From Diadema setosum (taxonomy: Eukaryota; Echinodermata; Echinoidea; Diadematoida; Diadematidae): a stretch of 64,000 bases of DNA. This document shows positions 12,401-23,007 of this stretch, one piece after another. Positions within the stretch are counted from its first letter, which is position 1. Every line of letters begins with the position of its first letter. Location of the stretch: NCBI RefSeq assembly GCF_964275005.1, contig NC_092702.1, forward strand, positions 37,162,816-37,226,815. The letters run 5' to 3'. The notes beneath the pieces were generated by a model. The model saw only the letters and a program-made list of their open reading frames with translations, was not told the DNA's origin and searched no databases. The translations under genes were made by a program, and so were the position numbers.

Positions 12401-15400
12401 AGATAAGATGACGGTTTTCTTTCATGCCAACGTGTAGTTCAATGGATTCAGCTGGTTGCCTGTACTTTTGTTTTCTTCTGTTTCGTTTTAATTTATTCCA
12501 CTTCTTTTTCTTTCTTTCTTTTTCGTCCTTGCCAAGCAACGCCGCATGGCGGGTGATGTTAACATGATTCCTAACGATGAATATACACCAGACCTCTTCC
12601 GCTTTAAAACACGCAGTTTCTTGTTCGGTTGGTAGTACTTCAGTAAAAAAAAAAATAAAAATAAATAAATAAATAAAAAATCTTATTATACATGGTTTCA
12701 AAGGACGAATTAAGCAATGTGTTCGGTAAAGAAAAAAATCCACACAACCCAAACTTTTGAATGTACTCCATATACAGTGTGCATCCAATATACAGAAAGT
12801 TGAATTTGTAAGATTGAGCGTTCTGTATACGGAGAGGCAGACGAACAAGAAATGAAGACATTGAAATCACATAGACTGGGGTTTGTTTGGGGAGCGTGGT
12901 TATGATTATGTTAACTTGCTGTCCGCTTTTACAAATTGAGTAAAATTGTACTGTTTCGATCCCGAACGGACGATAAAAATAACAAAAACTAAAGAAATAA
13001 AAAAGAAACTATGCAAGGTCATTCGTGCTAGCTGTTTGGTACCTTATACAAGGAAATTAATCAATGTCGTGTGAGTTTGAACAATTTTCACACTGACAAG
13101 AAAAATTGTGTCCATTCTGCATACAACTTTGTATGAAAAGTTAGTTATTGTAATCGTCCAACTCATTTATGCGTTGCGTCAAATGGCAGTTATATATTAC
13201 TTTAATTTGTAATGTGAATAAGTGGAGTCATCTCGAATCCGTAACTATCATAGTATTACTATGTGATTGTTATGGAGTATGTTATTGTGCTACAGGAAAA
13301 CAGAAAAGAGAGTTGTCAGCTTTTCGGCATGTTCAAGGCCTAACCATTCAGGGACAAAAACGCTGCTCGGATTACCCGTGGCGTGTGAGCTATAGTTACC
13401 TCCATGGTTACGAATGAAAGGGGAGGCGCACATTGACAGTCGAATCGTGCCCTTAATTGTTCATCATCTTTTGAACCTCGTAATCAGCAGCTCTCATTGT
13501 TGGGGGGGGGGGGAGTGATATACCGCGATGCATGTATCCTTCGATTGACTATTGAATCACTTTTTTTTATCTCTCTCTGTTTTAATCGGATCATGAGGCA
13601 TCTTTATTTCTTCAAACATCAGACTCATCTAAAGCAAGTGTTGCAGAAGGTACTTAAGATTGGAATTCAAGGGAAAATGTAAATGAATGATAGAAAGGAC
13701 ATGTACGCTGCTCTTAGTGCCAGATGTTAAGATTGTGAGCGGTTTTATGTAAGTGGATTGAGCACTAGACCTGGTCCTTTTTTTTTTTCTGAATGAACGG
13801 GGGATTAGCTCTTTGGCCCCTACGAGGTATATCCTTTATTTTTCTGACTACTCAGCTTTTTTTTTTTTTTTTTTTTAGCTTTCCCTTCTCTTCATTTATT
13901 GCCTGTTTTTATTCTCTCGCCATCCCTTTTGGAAAGACCCATTTCTTGCCCCTCAATTCTTTTTTTATGAATATCAGACACCCAAATACACAGACTTTAT
14001 AATCATGAGTTCATTCCATGACTGTCATTGAACATTAACCAGTCAAAAGAGTAATGAAAGTCAATGTTCACAAATCTGCCATGTGATCCTCAAAGGACAC
14101 TTCGGACTTCAGATATTGGTATTGTTTTAAGTTTACGAATCTAAAACCCCCGATTAGGTGGAGACCACCTCAATATCCACTGCAACGTTACCTCGGTAAA
14201 TGCATGTTGGCCTCATCCCTCGCCGTCCCCGTGAGGTCTGGGTGCGTCATGCTGGTGGGCTTACTGTCGTGTTGTCCTTGCATTTAGTATTGACTTCATC
14301 ACAGTCTTCATTCGGTAGGTACGAATGTAATAAACGTCCTTCACAAGCACAAGTTTGCTTCCAACTCTTTAAAGTGTGGGAAGGCGTGTTTTGTCAAATC
14401 ATCATGCAGGCTCCCGAATTAATGTCAAAACTTTATCTCACTTCGACTTAGTACATCGTTAGAAACACTGCAACTAACTTAATTCTGAGTTGAATGCCCA
14501 TGTCCAAACAATGTGGTCATGGTTGCTTCAAAGGCTTATGCACTGTGGCTTTTCGGATGAGAAAATTTTAGAAGGATGGTTAGGAAGTTATTGATTGATG
14601 CAGAGTGAAGCATTGTGAAGCAGCAATACAGAGGACGCAGAAAAGCCAGGGTAAGTAATCAACTGTCTCTCTGATCTCTGTAATGCTCTTCGATCTGATA
14701 GATCATGCACAGAAAAGGTCCAAGAGACAAATTTCGACTTGTTTGTAATAAGCGAGCGAAACAATGTACGTCTGTTGCCAAGGATTTCTACTTTTCTGTC
14801 CAGAGCACTGAGCCACATTCTGTCCGTCTCCACCAAGTTGCCTGAGTCAATTTGAATCAGCTTCAATCAGTTTTCTGCAGGCAAATATAGCCGCAAATAG
14901 AGTTCAAAGTCTATGATTTTTGACAAACGATAAGTTATATGCAAAAAATAACTCTCTTTTATCTACTCTCACACGGAAAGCTAATTACGTTCAGTCATCA
15001 GTGTCTATTAGACTCCGACAGGAAATTTGCAAATATTTAGACATCGAATTTTGTGAATATTTTGGTCAACTAAAATCGATTCTGAAAGTTGTACACACTC
15101 ATGCAAAAAGTTTTGAAATATCGTTTTGATTGTGCCAGTACATGCCATAAATTGAAATATCTGAACAAATATAATCACTTTCACATTAAAGTTGTTTCGC
15201 TCAGACTATATATTAGTTGGTTCAAGGATAAGCTCTTGAATGGACGGACAAATAGATTCATGACAGGTCAGCAAACATTGAATAAAATTTGTCGACGTCA
15301 TTGAATCACGACTCGCACAAACCTCGAAAATGTTGATTTGTTCGCTCAGCTGACTTGGCAATATTTTACCATTTAGGGTAAGAGGTTTCCCTGATATGTT

Positions 15401-17906
15401 GCTGCAAAATTTGCAGTAATCCTTAAGTTCTGTACTGGGTATGACAGTCCAGACTATACTTTCTCTTTTAACAGTCATTAGATATCAAGAGTTGTAGTCA
15501 GCAATGTGCTGCAGTCGTCCCACATTCCTAAAACCCACACTGACTCATCAAAAGTCCAAATGTTGGGTCCAGCGTTGAGACATAATTATTTTGCCTTCTC
15601 CTAGCGCAAATTGTCATGATTGTGCAACATCTGCGCGCAATCCCAGTCGTGACGACATCGTCTGCTCTATCTCCCTTTGTCTGAGACGTAAAATTTCCTG
15701 GGATGCATGGATAAAACTTGATAATAACACGTCTAATACATCCAAACTTGCAGCAGTGTGCAGTGTATATGTAGCGCTAAGCAGTTTGAAGATGCACAGT
15801 ACGTTGTCCGTCCCGCAGTGTAAAAGCCAGCAAATTAAGTTAAGTCCAACGATTTCCGCACACTTGACCTTGCCTAAATATCCAGTCCAACTGGCTATCC
15901 ATTATACACAGAGCTTCATCACAGTGTGGTTCAACGTTGTCAGGTTGGTGAAGTACAAGTCTTTTCTGGGGAATGCAGGATTTTCAGAAGAAGAAAAAGG
16001 GGAACACAAATCGATCGCACCAGTGTTTGCAAGATCCTTCAGAGCGTGACGAAGAGCAAATGTCATCTTTTCACAAACTGCTTCAAAGGGAGGAAAAGCG
16101 CCACATGTTGGCTGACAATACTGGTAGCTACTGGTAGAGTCTATGGCAACGAGCGGCGGGGTTCGTGATTGTTTATCGTGTTTATAGTGCTTGAAAGCAT
16201 TGCTTCTCTCGCTTGAATGACTGCAAAGTGTGCGCGATAGCCGGAAAATTCTGAAAAGCTGCTATACAACTTTGTCAATTGTTGTATTTGCACACATGCA
16301 TTTGGCATCTCATGTATTCATACATACACACACAAACACACACACACGCACATACACACTATTTACATACATTTATGCTAACTGATGTGTAGCCTCTTGG
16401 ATATAAAGCAATATAAAATGACAGAACATAAAAAAGGTATCTGGCAATTGTGAGTAAGTAGGAGCGAAGGAACTGTCTTTCGTTGCTAGGATACAGCACG
16501 CTGGCAGAGAAGAAATGCGCGCTCCACAACCTCTCTTCCTCGTTATTCTTCATCCCTTTTACACATTACACAAAGTCCGACAACGTGAAGAGCCAAAGAA
16601 TGCTTTGCGTAATTAATAGATACACAAAGCGAGACAAAGAGATTGACAGACAGACAGACCAACGGACTGACAGAAGAAGGAAAGGTGATAGATAACTCCA
16701 GCAGAGTTCTGCGCATACATTGTACTCCTCTCTTTGTGCTTTTCTCGGCCGGAGCACAAAAAGCACAAATTGTTCCTACGTACTTGTTTAGCTTATACAG
16801 TCTACTACCGTTAAATAACGCGGTTATAACGGAATTCCGGTAACAACGAAGTAAAAATCGGGCCGCAACGTTATCCACTCTGTGCTTTTTATCATTATTT
16901 TGTTCGGTTATAACGAAATTTCGATATAACGAAAGAAAACTGCTGGTCCCGATGACTTCGTTATAACGGGAGTCCACTGTACAGTGGAACCTCGTGACAA
17001 AGAGGTCGAATATAACAAAACCTATAGCAAGGTAATTTTGTTTTTGTACCTTGATTTGGCCAGAAATCTGATATAGCAAAGCACTTCTATGGTTTTTAGG
17101 TCCTCATTCCCCTCTATACATATACAAAATCACAACCATAAATCGTTTATGTGTAGGTTGACTATTATTCAAAACATAAATTGACAGAGTGAATATTGCA
17201 CTTTTCTGGAACTCATCTTTTCTTCAAACAAAGACTCACATAATTTCATAGTTTAAATGACTGTTACCAAAAAAGTCACATTGATCGTAATCACTTTATG
17301 ATGATGAGATGACATCATGACGTCATAACAGAACATCCAAAAATATTACGAAGAACAGACTTTTGGTTAATAGTGTATTAGAGAGAGGTGTATTACCCAC
17401 ACCTCTCCCGTTAAAAATTATAGATGATTGGTTGTTTAGATATTCTCCAGTCATTTTATGATATCGATATCATTTATTGGTTTAGATTTCATCAGAAAAA
17501 AAATCAAAGTCTTTCTGAATTTATCTTTCAAAATTCGTTAAGATTTGTGTGCAGATGAATATGAGAGTTGTGTAGGGATGACATCACGTCTTATGATTTA
17601 GATAAGTAAGTATAAGCAGTATGACTGTTTCATGATAACATATGGGCCTTAATTTCCTTAAATTCTTATTCTACGTCCGATTTGATGGGTCTACTATTCT
17701 ACCATTCTTTTGTCTGATTTTACTCTATATTAAAATTAGCGTCAACACTGAAGGGCATTTTACTTTTCAGATAGCAAAATTATGGTATAATAATTGTTGT
17801 TGTTGAAGATTTTTTGTTTTGAACATTCACGTTCTGTTAGAGGCAATGTTGCTTGCATGTTCGTCGAAAATGCTTTGCACACTCTTCAACCAATTCACAC
17901 AAGGAG

Positions 17907-17953
<47 letters not shown>

Positions 17954-19106
17954 TTTGTTTTTGTTTGAAACCAGTAATTTGGGTTTTTGGACGAGGAGTA
18001 CCATTGTAGCTTCGCAACATAAATAATATTGTGCGTGTGTATGTGTGTGTTTCAGATCTCCCTTGAACCCTCAACTTTGCAATCTAAAGTGTCAAGATCT
18101 ATACTCAACCAAAACTGCTTGTTAAAGATAAGGCGCAAAAGAAAACCAGAATCGGCCAGAGAGCGACAGGAGATGTTCTTTATACGCAATCTTAATCCTT
18201 CTACAAAATATAGCTTTCAGACAGGAGAAGATTTTATGTAAACTATTGTAAGGCCATTTCGGTCACTCGACTAGTGACATGGTATAGCAAACACCGCAAA
18301 ACACTGTCATGTTGATTCCCCAGGCCTGTACCTATCGAAGTCGTTCAGCATATACTACTACTCGAACTGTGAGCGAGGAGCATGCATATTATGTCATTAT
18401 GTCATCATTGATAGAAGTTTTGTATTTTCCATAATATTCATAAACATTGATTACAGAAACAAAACTTAATGTCATCACTGCTTAAATGAAAGCAGTCAAA
18501 ACACAAAGAACTTGCTGAAGTACTCGAGTGGCGAGGCTTTCGGTTCAAAGTTTAAGTTGATTTTTTCGCTGCCTTGACGGACTAGGAGATTGCCAAAGAA
18601 TTGATATGTCAACAAAAGAGTCAGAAAGATAACAATTTGTTTGGAGACTATTATTGTCTTTTTAATCGTTTGCTACACAAGCTCCGGAATAACTACTGAA
18701 GGGAAGTATCACGATTAAGCACCCGGGATACTTAATAAACATGATTGTTTTTATTTGGTAAGCGTTTCTCCTCGTACTTACTTGTTTTCACCGACATTTA
18801 CTATTTTTGGAATGCTTTCTGCTGTGGAGGTGCCAGGTGTGATGAAAGGTTTCGATCTCAAAGTAACTGATCCCAATTGAGAAGATCTCGATGGCATCGA
18901 TGGAATATTGTTTGTAAAGTTTTGTAGCTGCTTTCCATTCTCATTGCCATCTCGTGACGATGGCAGAGATGACCAGGCTAGTTTGGCTCGCGTCGGTGCG
19001 TAGGGAGATCGACTGTTCAGGGGTGTCATCACACTCATCCTTAGATCACTGTCCCTGACCTCATCGCTTCCCCATGGGGCAAACACAGCTGTGATGTCCT
19101 CTCCAT
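3300..19106 (-). CDS. Uncharacterised multi-exon gene: basic, charged protein with an acidic C-terminus
   Basis: I do not recognise the family. Seven minus-strand exons (19106-18782, 8545-8343, 7784-7641, 6831-6693, 6329-4963, 4079-4002, 3436-3300) join in phase at every junction to give about 797 codons ending in TGA. The N-terminal half is Ser/Pro/Lys/Arg-rich and looks disordered. Residues coded near 5.2-5.5 kb form a charged probable helix, with blocks such as QRQVIFLKKVENAQEKI and DRFDEEQVKRFSRQY, followed by SVAYGLPDNIYEDRYDK. The last 30 residues are mostly Asp/Glu/Ser. No membrane segment or catalytic motif is visible. The mix of basic clusters and an acidic tail would suit a nuclear or cytoskeletal scaffold, but that is inference. 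The true start is unresolved; candidate 5' exons lie at 20.3 and 22.8-23.0 kb. Confidence 0.8.
4002..4079 (-). CDS. Penultimate coding exon of the unknown gene
   Basis: This 78-base exon lies between a CCCATAG acceptor and a GTAAGT donor. It encodes GRTKQVMVRNVLGSARRLLK and then ATQDM, with split codons matching both neighbours. An alternative AG just inside would break the phase, which fixes the 5' edge. Confidence 0.8.
4541..4686. repeat. Small inverted-repeat element (MITE-like) in an intron
   Basis: The 20 bp at 4541-4560 (TGTACTCGTATTTACGTACA) are perfectly reverse-complementary to 4667-4686, giving a 146 bp element. No clear target duplication is visible. It sits in the intron between exons 4963-6329 and 4002-4079. 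Confidence 0.75.
4963..6329 (-). CDS. Large central exon of the unknown gene
   Basis: This 1367-base exon starts after a TTTCAG acceptor and ends at a GTAAGAT donor, adding about 455 residues. The 5' two-thirds encode Lys/Ser/Thr-rich low-complexity sequence (for example RSTRRVNVRSKSDITKRK). The 3' third is the best candidate folded part: KKTLARQKFYNSVYNNQRFK, the charged helical stretch, and KFSRFARWVKNIKKFELIL. Length, phase and the absence of stops make it secure as coding. The apparent ATG upstream of LCYINFLCY lies in the preceding intron and is not used. Confidence 0.9.
6693..6831 (-). CDS. Coding exon of the unknown gene
   Basis: Encodes a Ser/Lys-rich segment beginning VSSDSSSESPTVPRDHSKPK and ending ATTTRDKEK. 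The acceptor is CTTCATCAG and the donor GTGAGT. The entering phase matches the G left by exon 7641-7784 and the leaving phase matches the leading G of the 1367-base exon. Confidence 0.8.
7641..7784 (-). CDS. Coding exon of the unknown gene (Pro/Ser-rich)
   Basis: A 144-base exon with acceptor GTGCAG and donor GTAAAT. The only frame without stops reads GPSRTVSSAPPSKPAP then NDHDKQSSDGATLND and PPRLPKLNTLVNG. That frame is the one required by both neighbouring exons, which supports it despite low complexity. Confidence 0.75.
8343..8545 (-). CDS. Coding exon of the unknown gene (basic)
   Basis: A 203-base exon with acceptor TTGTTAG and donor GTGAGTG. It encodes KLQGGGAVKWKSVQEKKRP, then a basic run with RLTRRKAKAAAASRRTTRS and SLSRREDSDG. 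The preceding intron is over 10 kb long and ends at the exon 18782-19106. Confidence 0.8.
9369..9456. repeat. (GA)n / (GGGA)n purine tract
   Basis: An uninterrupted GA run changes to GGGA units and then irregular G/A sequence. It lies in the large intron of the unknown gene and explains the Arg/Glu- and Ser/Leu-rich open frames on both strands. Confidence 0.9.
14588..16260 (-). pseudogene. Decayed long reading frame, family unknown
   Basis: On the minus strand several long open blocks lie in one and the same frame over about 1.67 kb, which is unlikely in AT-rich non-coding DNA. Readable pieces include EAVCEKMTFALRHALKDLAN, FPRKDLYFTNLTTLNHTVMK and LKDYCKFCSNISGKPLTLNG. The frame is broken at several points and has no good start. 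It could be an old gene copy or the remains of a mobile element; I recognise no domain. Long antisense open frames overlap it and are treated as its shadow. Confidence 0.3.
16323..16360. repeat. (CA)n microsatellite
   Basis: Imperfect CA repeat, ACACACAC interrupted by AAA and CG. Confidence 0.85.
16798..16979. mobile_element. Pogo/Tigger-like MITE, 182 bp
   Basis: The left end CAGTCTACTACCGTTA and the right end (read inward CAGTGGACTCCCGTTATAAC) are diverged terminal inverted repeats, flanked by TA on both sides. The inside is filled with GTTATAACGAAATTTCG-type sequence. A related copy lies at 41053-41228. CAGT ends and TA duplication fit non-autonomous pogo/Tigger elements of the Tc1-mariner group; the assignment comes from the ends only. 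Confidence 0.7.
17909..17951. repeat. (GT)n microsatellite
   Basis: About 21 uninterrupted GT units, explaining the Cys-Val open frame. Confidence 0.95.
18056..18241 (+). CDS. Possible plus-strand terminal exon, doubtful
   Basis: A GT-rich run ending in TGTTTCAG forms a plausible acceptor. It is followed by 61 open codons, ISLEPSTLQSKVSRSILNQN, then a basic RRKRKPESARERQ and a TAA stop. The region lies inside the large intron of the minus-strand gene. No partner exon was found, so chance remains likely. Confidence 0.2.
   Translation: MSLEPSTLQSKVSRSILNQNCLLKIRRKRKPESARERQEMFFIRNLNPSTKYSFQTGEDFM
18782..19106 (-). CDS. 5'-most well-supported exon of the unknown gene
   Basis: Encodes DGEDITAVFAPWGSDEVRD, then SVMTPLNSRSPYAPTRAK and a Ser/Pro-rich stretch ending NVGENK, with donor AA|gtaagt. 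The phase matches the exon at 8343-8545. The 5' edge is uncertain: TTCTAG at 19107-19110 is taken as acceptor, but an AG at 19122-19123 also keeps the frame open. It is not an initial exon by sequence, since there is no ATG in good context in this frame before the conserved-looking part. Confidence 0.65.
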
Positions 19107-20344
19107 CTAGAATACGATCTCCTTTGAATTAACACCGACCTGAAACAACGACTGTCCGCATAAACGCTTCCTTGAATCACATTAGTATATCCATGGAGGT
19201 AGATGTAGCTCCATGGTATATGAAAGCCCCCGTCACTAACTTTGGCATACTTTTGTCAGTGTACTGAGAGTTGAGAGTCTACTGAAGGAAAGGTAGTCAA
19301 CAGCAGCGGGACCGGCGTGGTGTCGTCCAGTGCAGTGAGTGATGGCAATAAGATTGCTGTGACTTTACCTAAAATCACAGCACCTCACTAATGTGTCTCA
19401 ATAAACTGTTTAGAGTAACTCCCTTAAGTGCACGAGGTCGATTTGTGTATCATGTATCGGCTTAAATAAACACGGATCATGGAACTGGTATCGTCTTCCT
19501 ACTAGCTAGATCGATACGGCTGTGATTGGTGTTTGTTCCGCGACCTTGAGACTGGGATACTGTTAGCATGTCACTCAGAAGCCAAAGATCACGATATCTT
19601 GTTGCTGTGACCCGTATGGGTTCCTGGAATGTTTCTCGCACGGATTATCTCTTCTTTTTTGCAATCTCGAAAGTGGCGAGACACATTTTAAAAGAGTGAT
19701 TACAATTTGTTTTAAACGGGCGAAGACGCTAGGTTCGTTATCCTGGTCGCTTCGTTCGCCTGAGCCGGTGTTTGTACATCCATATCACTTCACCATGTGC
19801 GATAAGCGACAATGTTCTAGACACGACTTGGAGTTTTCATCTCAGAGACTCTGCACGTTTCTTTCGAAAAGTAGCTATTGCGATCAAAATACACTTTGAT
19901 ATATGGAATGATTGATAACACGTGTAGTTTACGGTAGTAAACGGAGCACTGTTTATGCCCCAGTATGACTAAAATTGTGGCATGTATCGGACTTTGGATG
20001 TTGATGAATTTTGGTAGCTTTCAAAGAACAGTTTACAGGTATGCACACAGACTATTATGTTTATAAAGATGGAACCGAGAGATAACCCATAATAATCGAT
20101 AGCCAATTGTAAAGGAATGGAAAATGATTGTAGCATCAGTACAGCCATAGGAAAGCTGTTTATGATAACGATCTTTTCACTTTGTGTTGAAAGCTATAGG
20201 TTTCATTCTGAATTAGATTGATAAGAAAAACAAGCTCTACAAGTATGCGATTATCTTCTTGATCAATCGTTGGAATACAACATATTATAAAAAGAATGAA
20301 AGAGAATGATGTGATATTTATCATCGTCCATTCCTGCCTCACAC

Positions 20345-20426
20345 TCGTAAAACATGCTGCCATATACATGGGATCTGGGGTAGTTTGGCTTGAGACAGGA
20401 AATTGCACAAATTTCTTGGAGATAGC
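20345..20426 (-). CDS. Candidate upstream exon of the unknown gene
   Basis: After a T/A-rich stretch ending TTTTAGTAG the minus strand reads AISKKFVQFPVSSQTTPDPM and then YMAACFT. A GTGTGA donor gives the phase needed by exon 18782-19106; GTGAGG two bases on would not. The entry phase (0) fits the candidate exon at 22843-23007. The link rests on phase and appearance only. Confidence 0.3.
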
Positions 20427-20680
20427 CTACTAAAATATAAATATTGCACATTAAACATTAGTGATGTCGAAGATTCACGAGGTATTTGACTAAGTGGACA
20501 CCCGCTTAGCAGTTTGTGTCCGTGTCAAAGTAATGTCTCAATATCATGACCATAGCTAATACTTGTTAGCTTACAAAATCTGTTCACACCCTTTACGAAG
20601 TGTGGCAAACTCATATATATTTATTTTCAGACTTTGTAAGAGCAACTTTGGCAAGTCGGGTGATCATACATTCACAGGGT

Positions 20681-20686
20681 CAAGTA
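20681..20686. repeat. Left target-site duplication CAAGTA
   Basis: CAAGTA directly precedes the foldback element and is repeated exactly at 21796-21801. Confidence 0.8.
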
Positions 20687-21795
20687 TATGGAAGCAGGAG
20701 CCCGTCAAAAACACGGATATACGTCGTGCAGTAAATCGAATTGCTACGCGACGTAAATAATTGCGTCGTGTCGCAATTCGAATTGCTACGCGACGTAATT
20801 ATTTGCGTCGCGTAACAATTCGAATTACTACACGACGTAATTCCGAATTACTGCTCAACGAATTAACGTCACGACATTAAATGAATTAGTGTCGTGTTGC
20901 AATTCCCAATGCTACACAACGTAAATAATTACGTTGCGTAGTAATTCCAATTACGACGCGACGCAAATAATTACGTTGTGTTGTAAATAATTACAACACG
21001 ACGTAATTCCGAATTACTGCTCAACGACTAACGCAGCGAATTAAGGTAGCGACGTTAATTCAACCAATGGGATCGTTCGTAATAGCGGGTGAAAAACCCA
21101 GGAGGAGTACGAAGCGCATGCAATCCGGTATAAACCGAAGCTGGCTATACAGCAGGGAGGTGGAAGTTCCTTTCCACCTCCCTGCTATACGGCGAGCCAT
21201 GCGCATTTCGTTTACAGTACAATCCTATGAAATGTTTAAAACCTAAATTATAGGGCCTACATTGTATCAGAAAATATGTATTCAAGCCATATCCGCTAAC
21301 CAAATACTGACAAACATGCTGTAGGAAATGAGTGGCTAGCCCTTTGGCACGTGCACCGTGATGCATCACTGAGCAAATAACGAACGATCCCATTGGTTGA
21401 TTTAACGTCGCTACGTTAATTCGCTGCGTTAGTCGTTGAGTAGTAATTCGGAATTACGTCGCGTTGTAATTATTTACAACACAACGTAATTATTTGCGTC
21501 GCGTCGTAATTGGAATTACTACGCGACGTAATTATTTACGTTGTGTAGCATTAGGAATTGCAACACGACACTAATTCATTTAATGTCGTGACGTTAAGTC
21601 GTTGAGCAGTAATTCGGAATTACGTCGCGTAGCAGTTCGATTTACTACGCGACGTAAATAATTACGTCGCGTAGTAATTCGAATTACGACGCGTAGTAAT
21701 TCGAATAACGACACGACGTAATTATTTACGTCGCGTAGCAATTCGAATTACTACGCGACGTATATCCGTGTTTTTGACGGGCTCCTGCTTCCATA
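20687..21795. mobile_element. 1.1 kb foldback element with nested palindromes
   Basis: Two arms of about 394 bp (20687-21080) and 415 bp (21381-21795) are inverted copies of each other. The outer ends TATGGAAGCAGGAGCCCGTC match perfectly and are flanked by the 6 bp repeat CAAGTA. The arms are built of repeated self-complementary CpG-rich modules, such as ACGTCGCGTAGYAATTCG joined to its own complement. The 300 bp spacer carries a separate 15 bp hairpin (21151-21186) and no coding capacity. This is the layout of a non-autonomous foldback DNA transposon; a 6 bp duplication alone does not settle the superfamily. Confidence 0.9.
21151..21186. repeat. Perfect 15 bp hairpin in the foldback spacer
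   Basis: AGCAGGGAGGTGGAA is followed by a 6-base loop and its exact reverse complement. The core CAGGGAGGTG recurs as a hairpin at 28877-28902, and its complement occurs at about 34.52 kb. Confidence 0.85.
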
Positions 21796-21801
21796 CAAGT
21801 A
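21796..21801. repeat. Right target-site duplication CAAGTA
   Basis: Direct copy of 20681-20686, immediately after the right end of the foldback element. Confidence 0.8.
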
Positions 21802-22552
21802 ACACCTTGGCAGACGTCGCACATATCAATCAATGTTACGGGTTCAATCTGGCGCCCCCTAGGGCTCAGTCTGTGAAGACTGAGAAAGGAGGAGCGTGGA
21901 CAAAAGAGGACGTTAGAGGCAGGCATCATCAATGCCGTTACATGCAGTCATAGCAGTAAGAAAGTCTTGAGTATCATGATATACACGATATAGGTTAATC
22001 TTTACGAAGTCGAATCTGATATTAGATAATGTTCAATCACCTCACTTTATCCGTCAATAAATGTGAATATGACGAATAAAAGACTAGGAACGAGTCGATT
22101 ACTGCTGGTTACAAGAGACGAACGACCCACGTACAGCGTTTACTACAAACTAAGAGTCCTAGATGCCATTTCGGTTATAGGATTCAGAACATAGTAATTT
22201 ATGTGGCATTCAACTGCTATGGTAGCCTTTTCATTAATTGGCTATCTTGAATACAATGTTTTTAAAAAGTGTTTTAGGCCTACACTTGTCTAGAATTTAC
22301 ATTTCAGCGAGTAATATCAAACGAAACTCTGCGTGGGATATCCGAGATGCAAAATGATCTTTACAAAAAATAAGTAGCCAGCCCTGCTTACGTCCCACAT
22401 CATTCTGATTGTAGATAATCAAAGTTTTCATGCATCAGTGTAATAAATTTGGTGTTTGGTATTGCTCAGCAGATCTCGTACTCATGATGCTTACATAACG
22501 GTGGTCGAAATTCATGCTCACAACAATTCACAATCGTGTCAGCCACGAAAAA

Positions 22553-22648
22553 ACAACAACAACAACAGCAACAACCAACTTACCAACCAACCAACCAACC
22601 AACCAACCAACCGACCAAACCAACCAAGCAACCAACCAACAAACAAAA
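22553..22648. repeat. (CAA)n and (CCAA)n microsatellites
   Basis: CAA units pass into CCAA units, then imperfect AAACAA. Explains the Gln- and Asn/Pro/Thr-rich open frames. Confidence 0.9.
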
Positions 22649-22842
22649 TAAAACAAAACATACACCCGAAAGTTTCATCACCAGAATTCCAGGATTCTCC
22701 TCATCACAAATGTGTCAACAGCAGCATAAATCTGACTTGTCTGAGATCATAATTATACAAATATGGATCGACTATTTGAGAACAGAATAAACTGTCTGCA
22801 GTTCGAGGGAGTGTTGAGCATTATTACCATTATTGTTATTAC

Positions 22843-23007
22843 TTGTGTCCTTTTGTAATGTCGACGGTTATCCTGAAATGTGTCTGATCGGCGCATAGGA
22901 GTCAAAGACACATAATGGTTGCATAAGCGGTGATCACGGAGATGCATAACAATGTTGTCTGAAACATAGTTACACTGATCTTTAATTTGTTCTTTGATAT
23001 GTTCCAT
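22843..23007 (-). CDS. Candidate first coding exon, minus strand
   Basis: A strong acceptor (TTGTCTTCCATTTTCTAG) is followed by AAGAAATC and an ATG. The frame reads MEHIKEQIKDQCNYVSDNIV, then HYVSLTPMRRSDTFQDN and HYKRTQ, and ends at a gtaata donor in phase 0. The next candidate exon at 20345-20426 opens in that phase. If both are real, the unknown gene spans about 20 kb. The non-coding 5' part would begin at 23015. Confidence 0.35.

Larger units (their letters stand above)
8546..18781. other. 10.2 kb intron of the unknown gene
   Basis: The donor (AA|gtaagt at 18781) and acceptor (TTGTTAG at 8546) agree in phase. Content: the purine tract at 9.4 kb, A/T homopolymers, a decayed reading frame at 14.6-16.3 kb, a CA microsatellite at 16.32-16.36 kb, a MITE at 16.80-16.98 kb and a GT microsatellite at 17.9 kb. 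A possible plus-strand exon at 18.06-18.24 kb is listed separately. Nothing else stands out. Confidence 0.6.

Noticed and set aside
15591-16168. Plus-strand open frames of 80-152 codons
   Set aside because: They start without good context, overlap each other in different frames and lie antisense to the decayed minus-strand frame, so they look like shadows.
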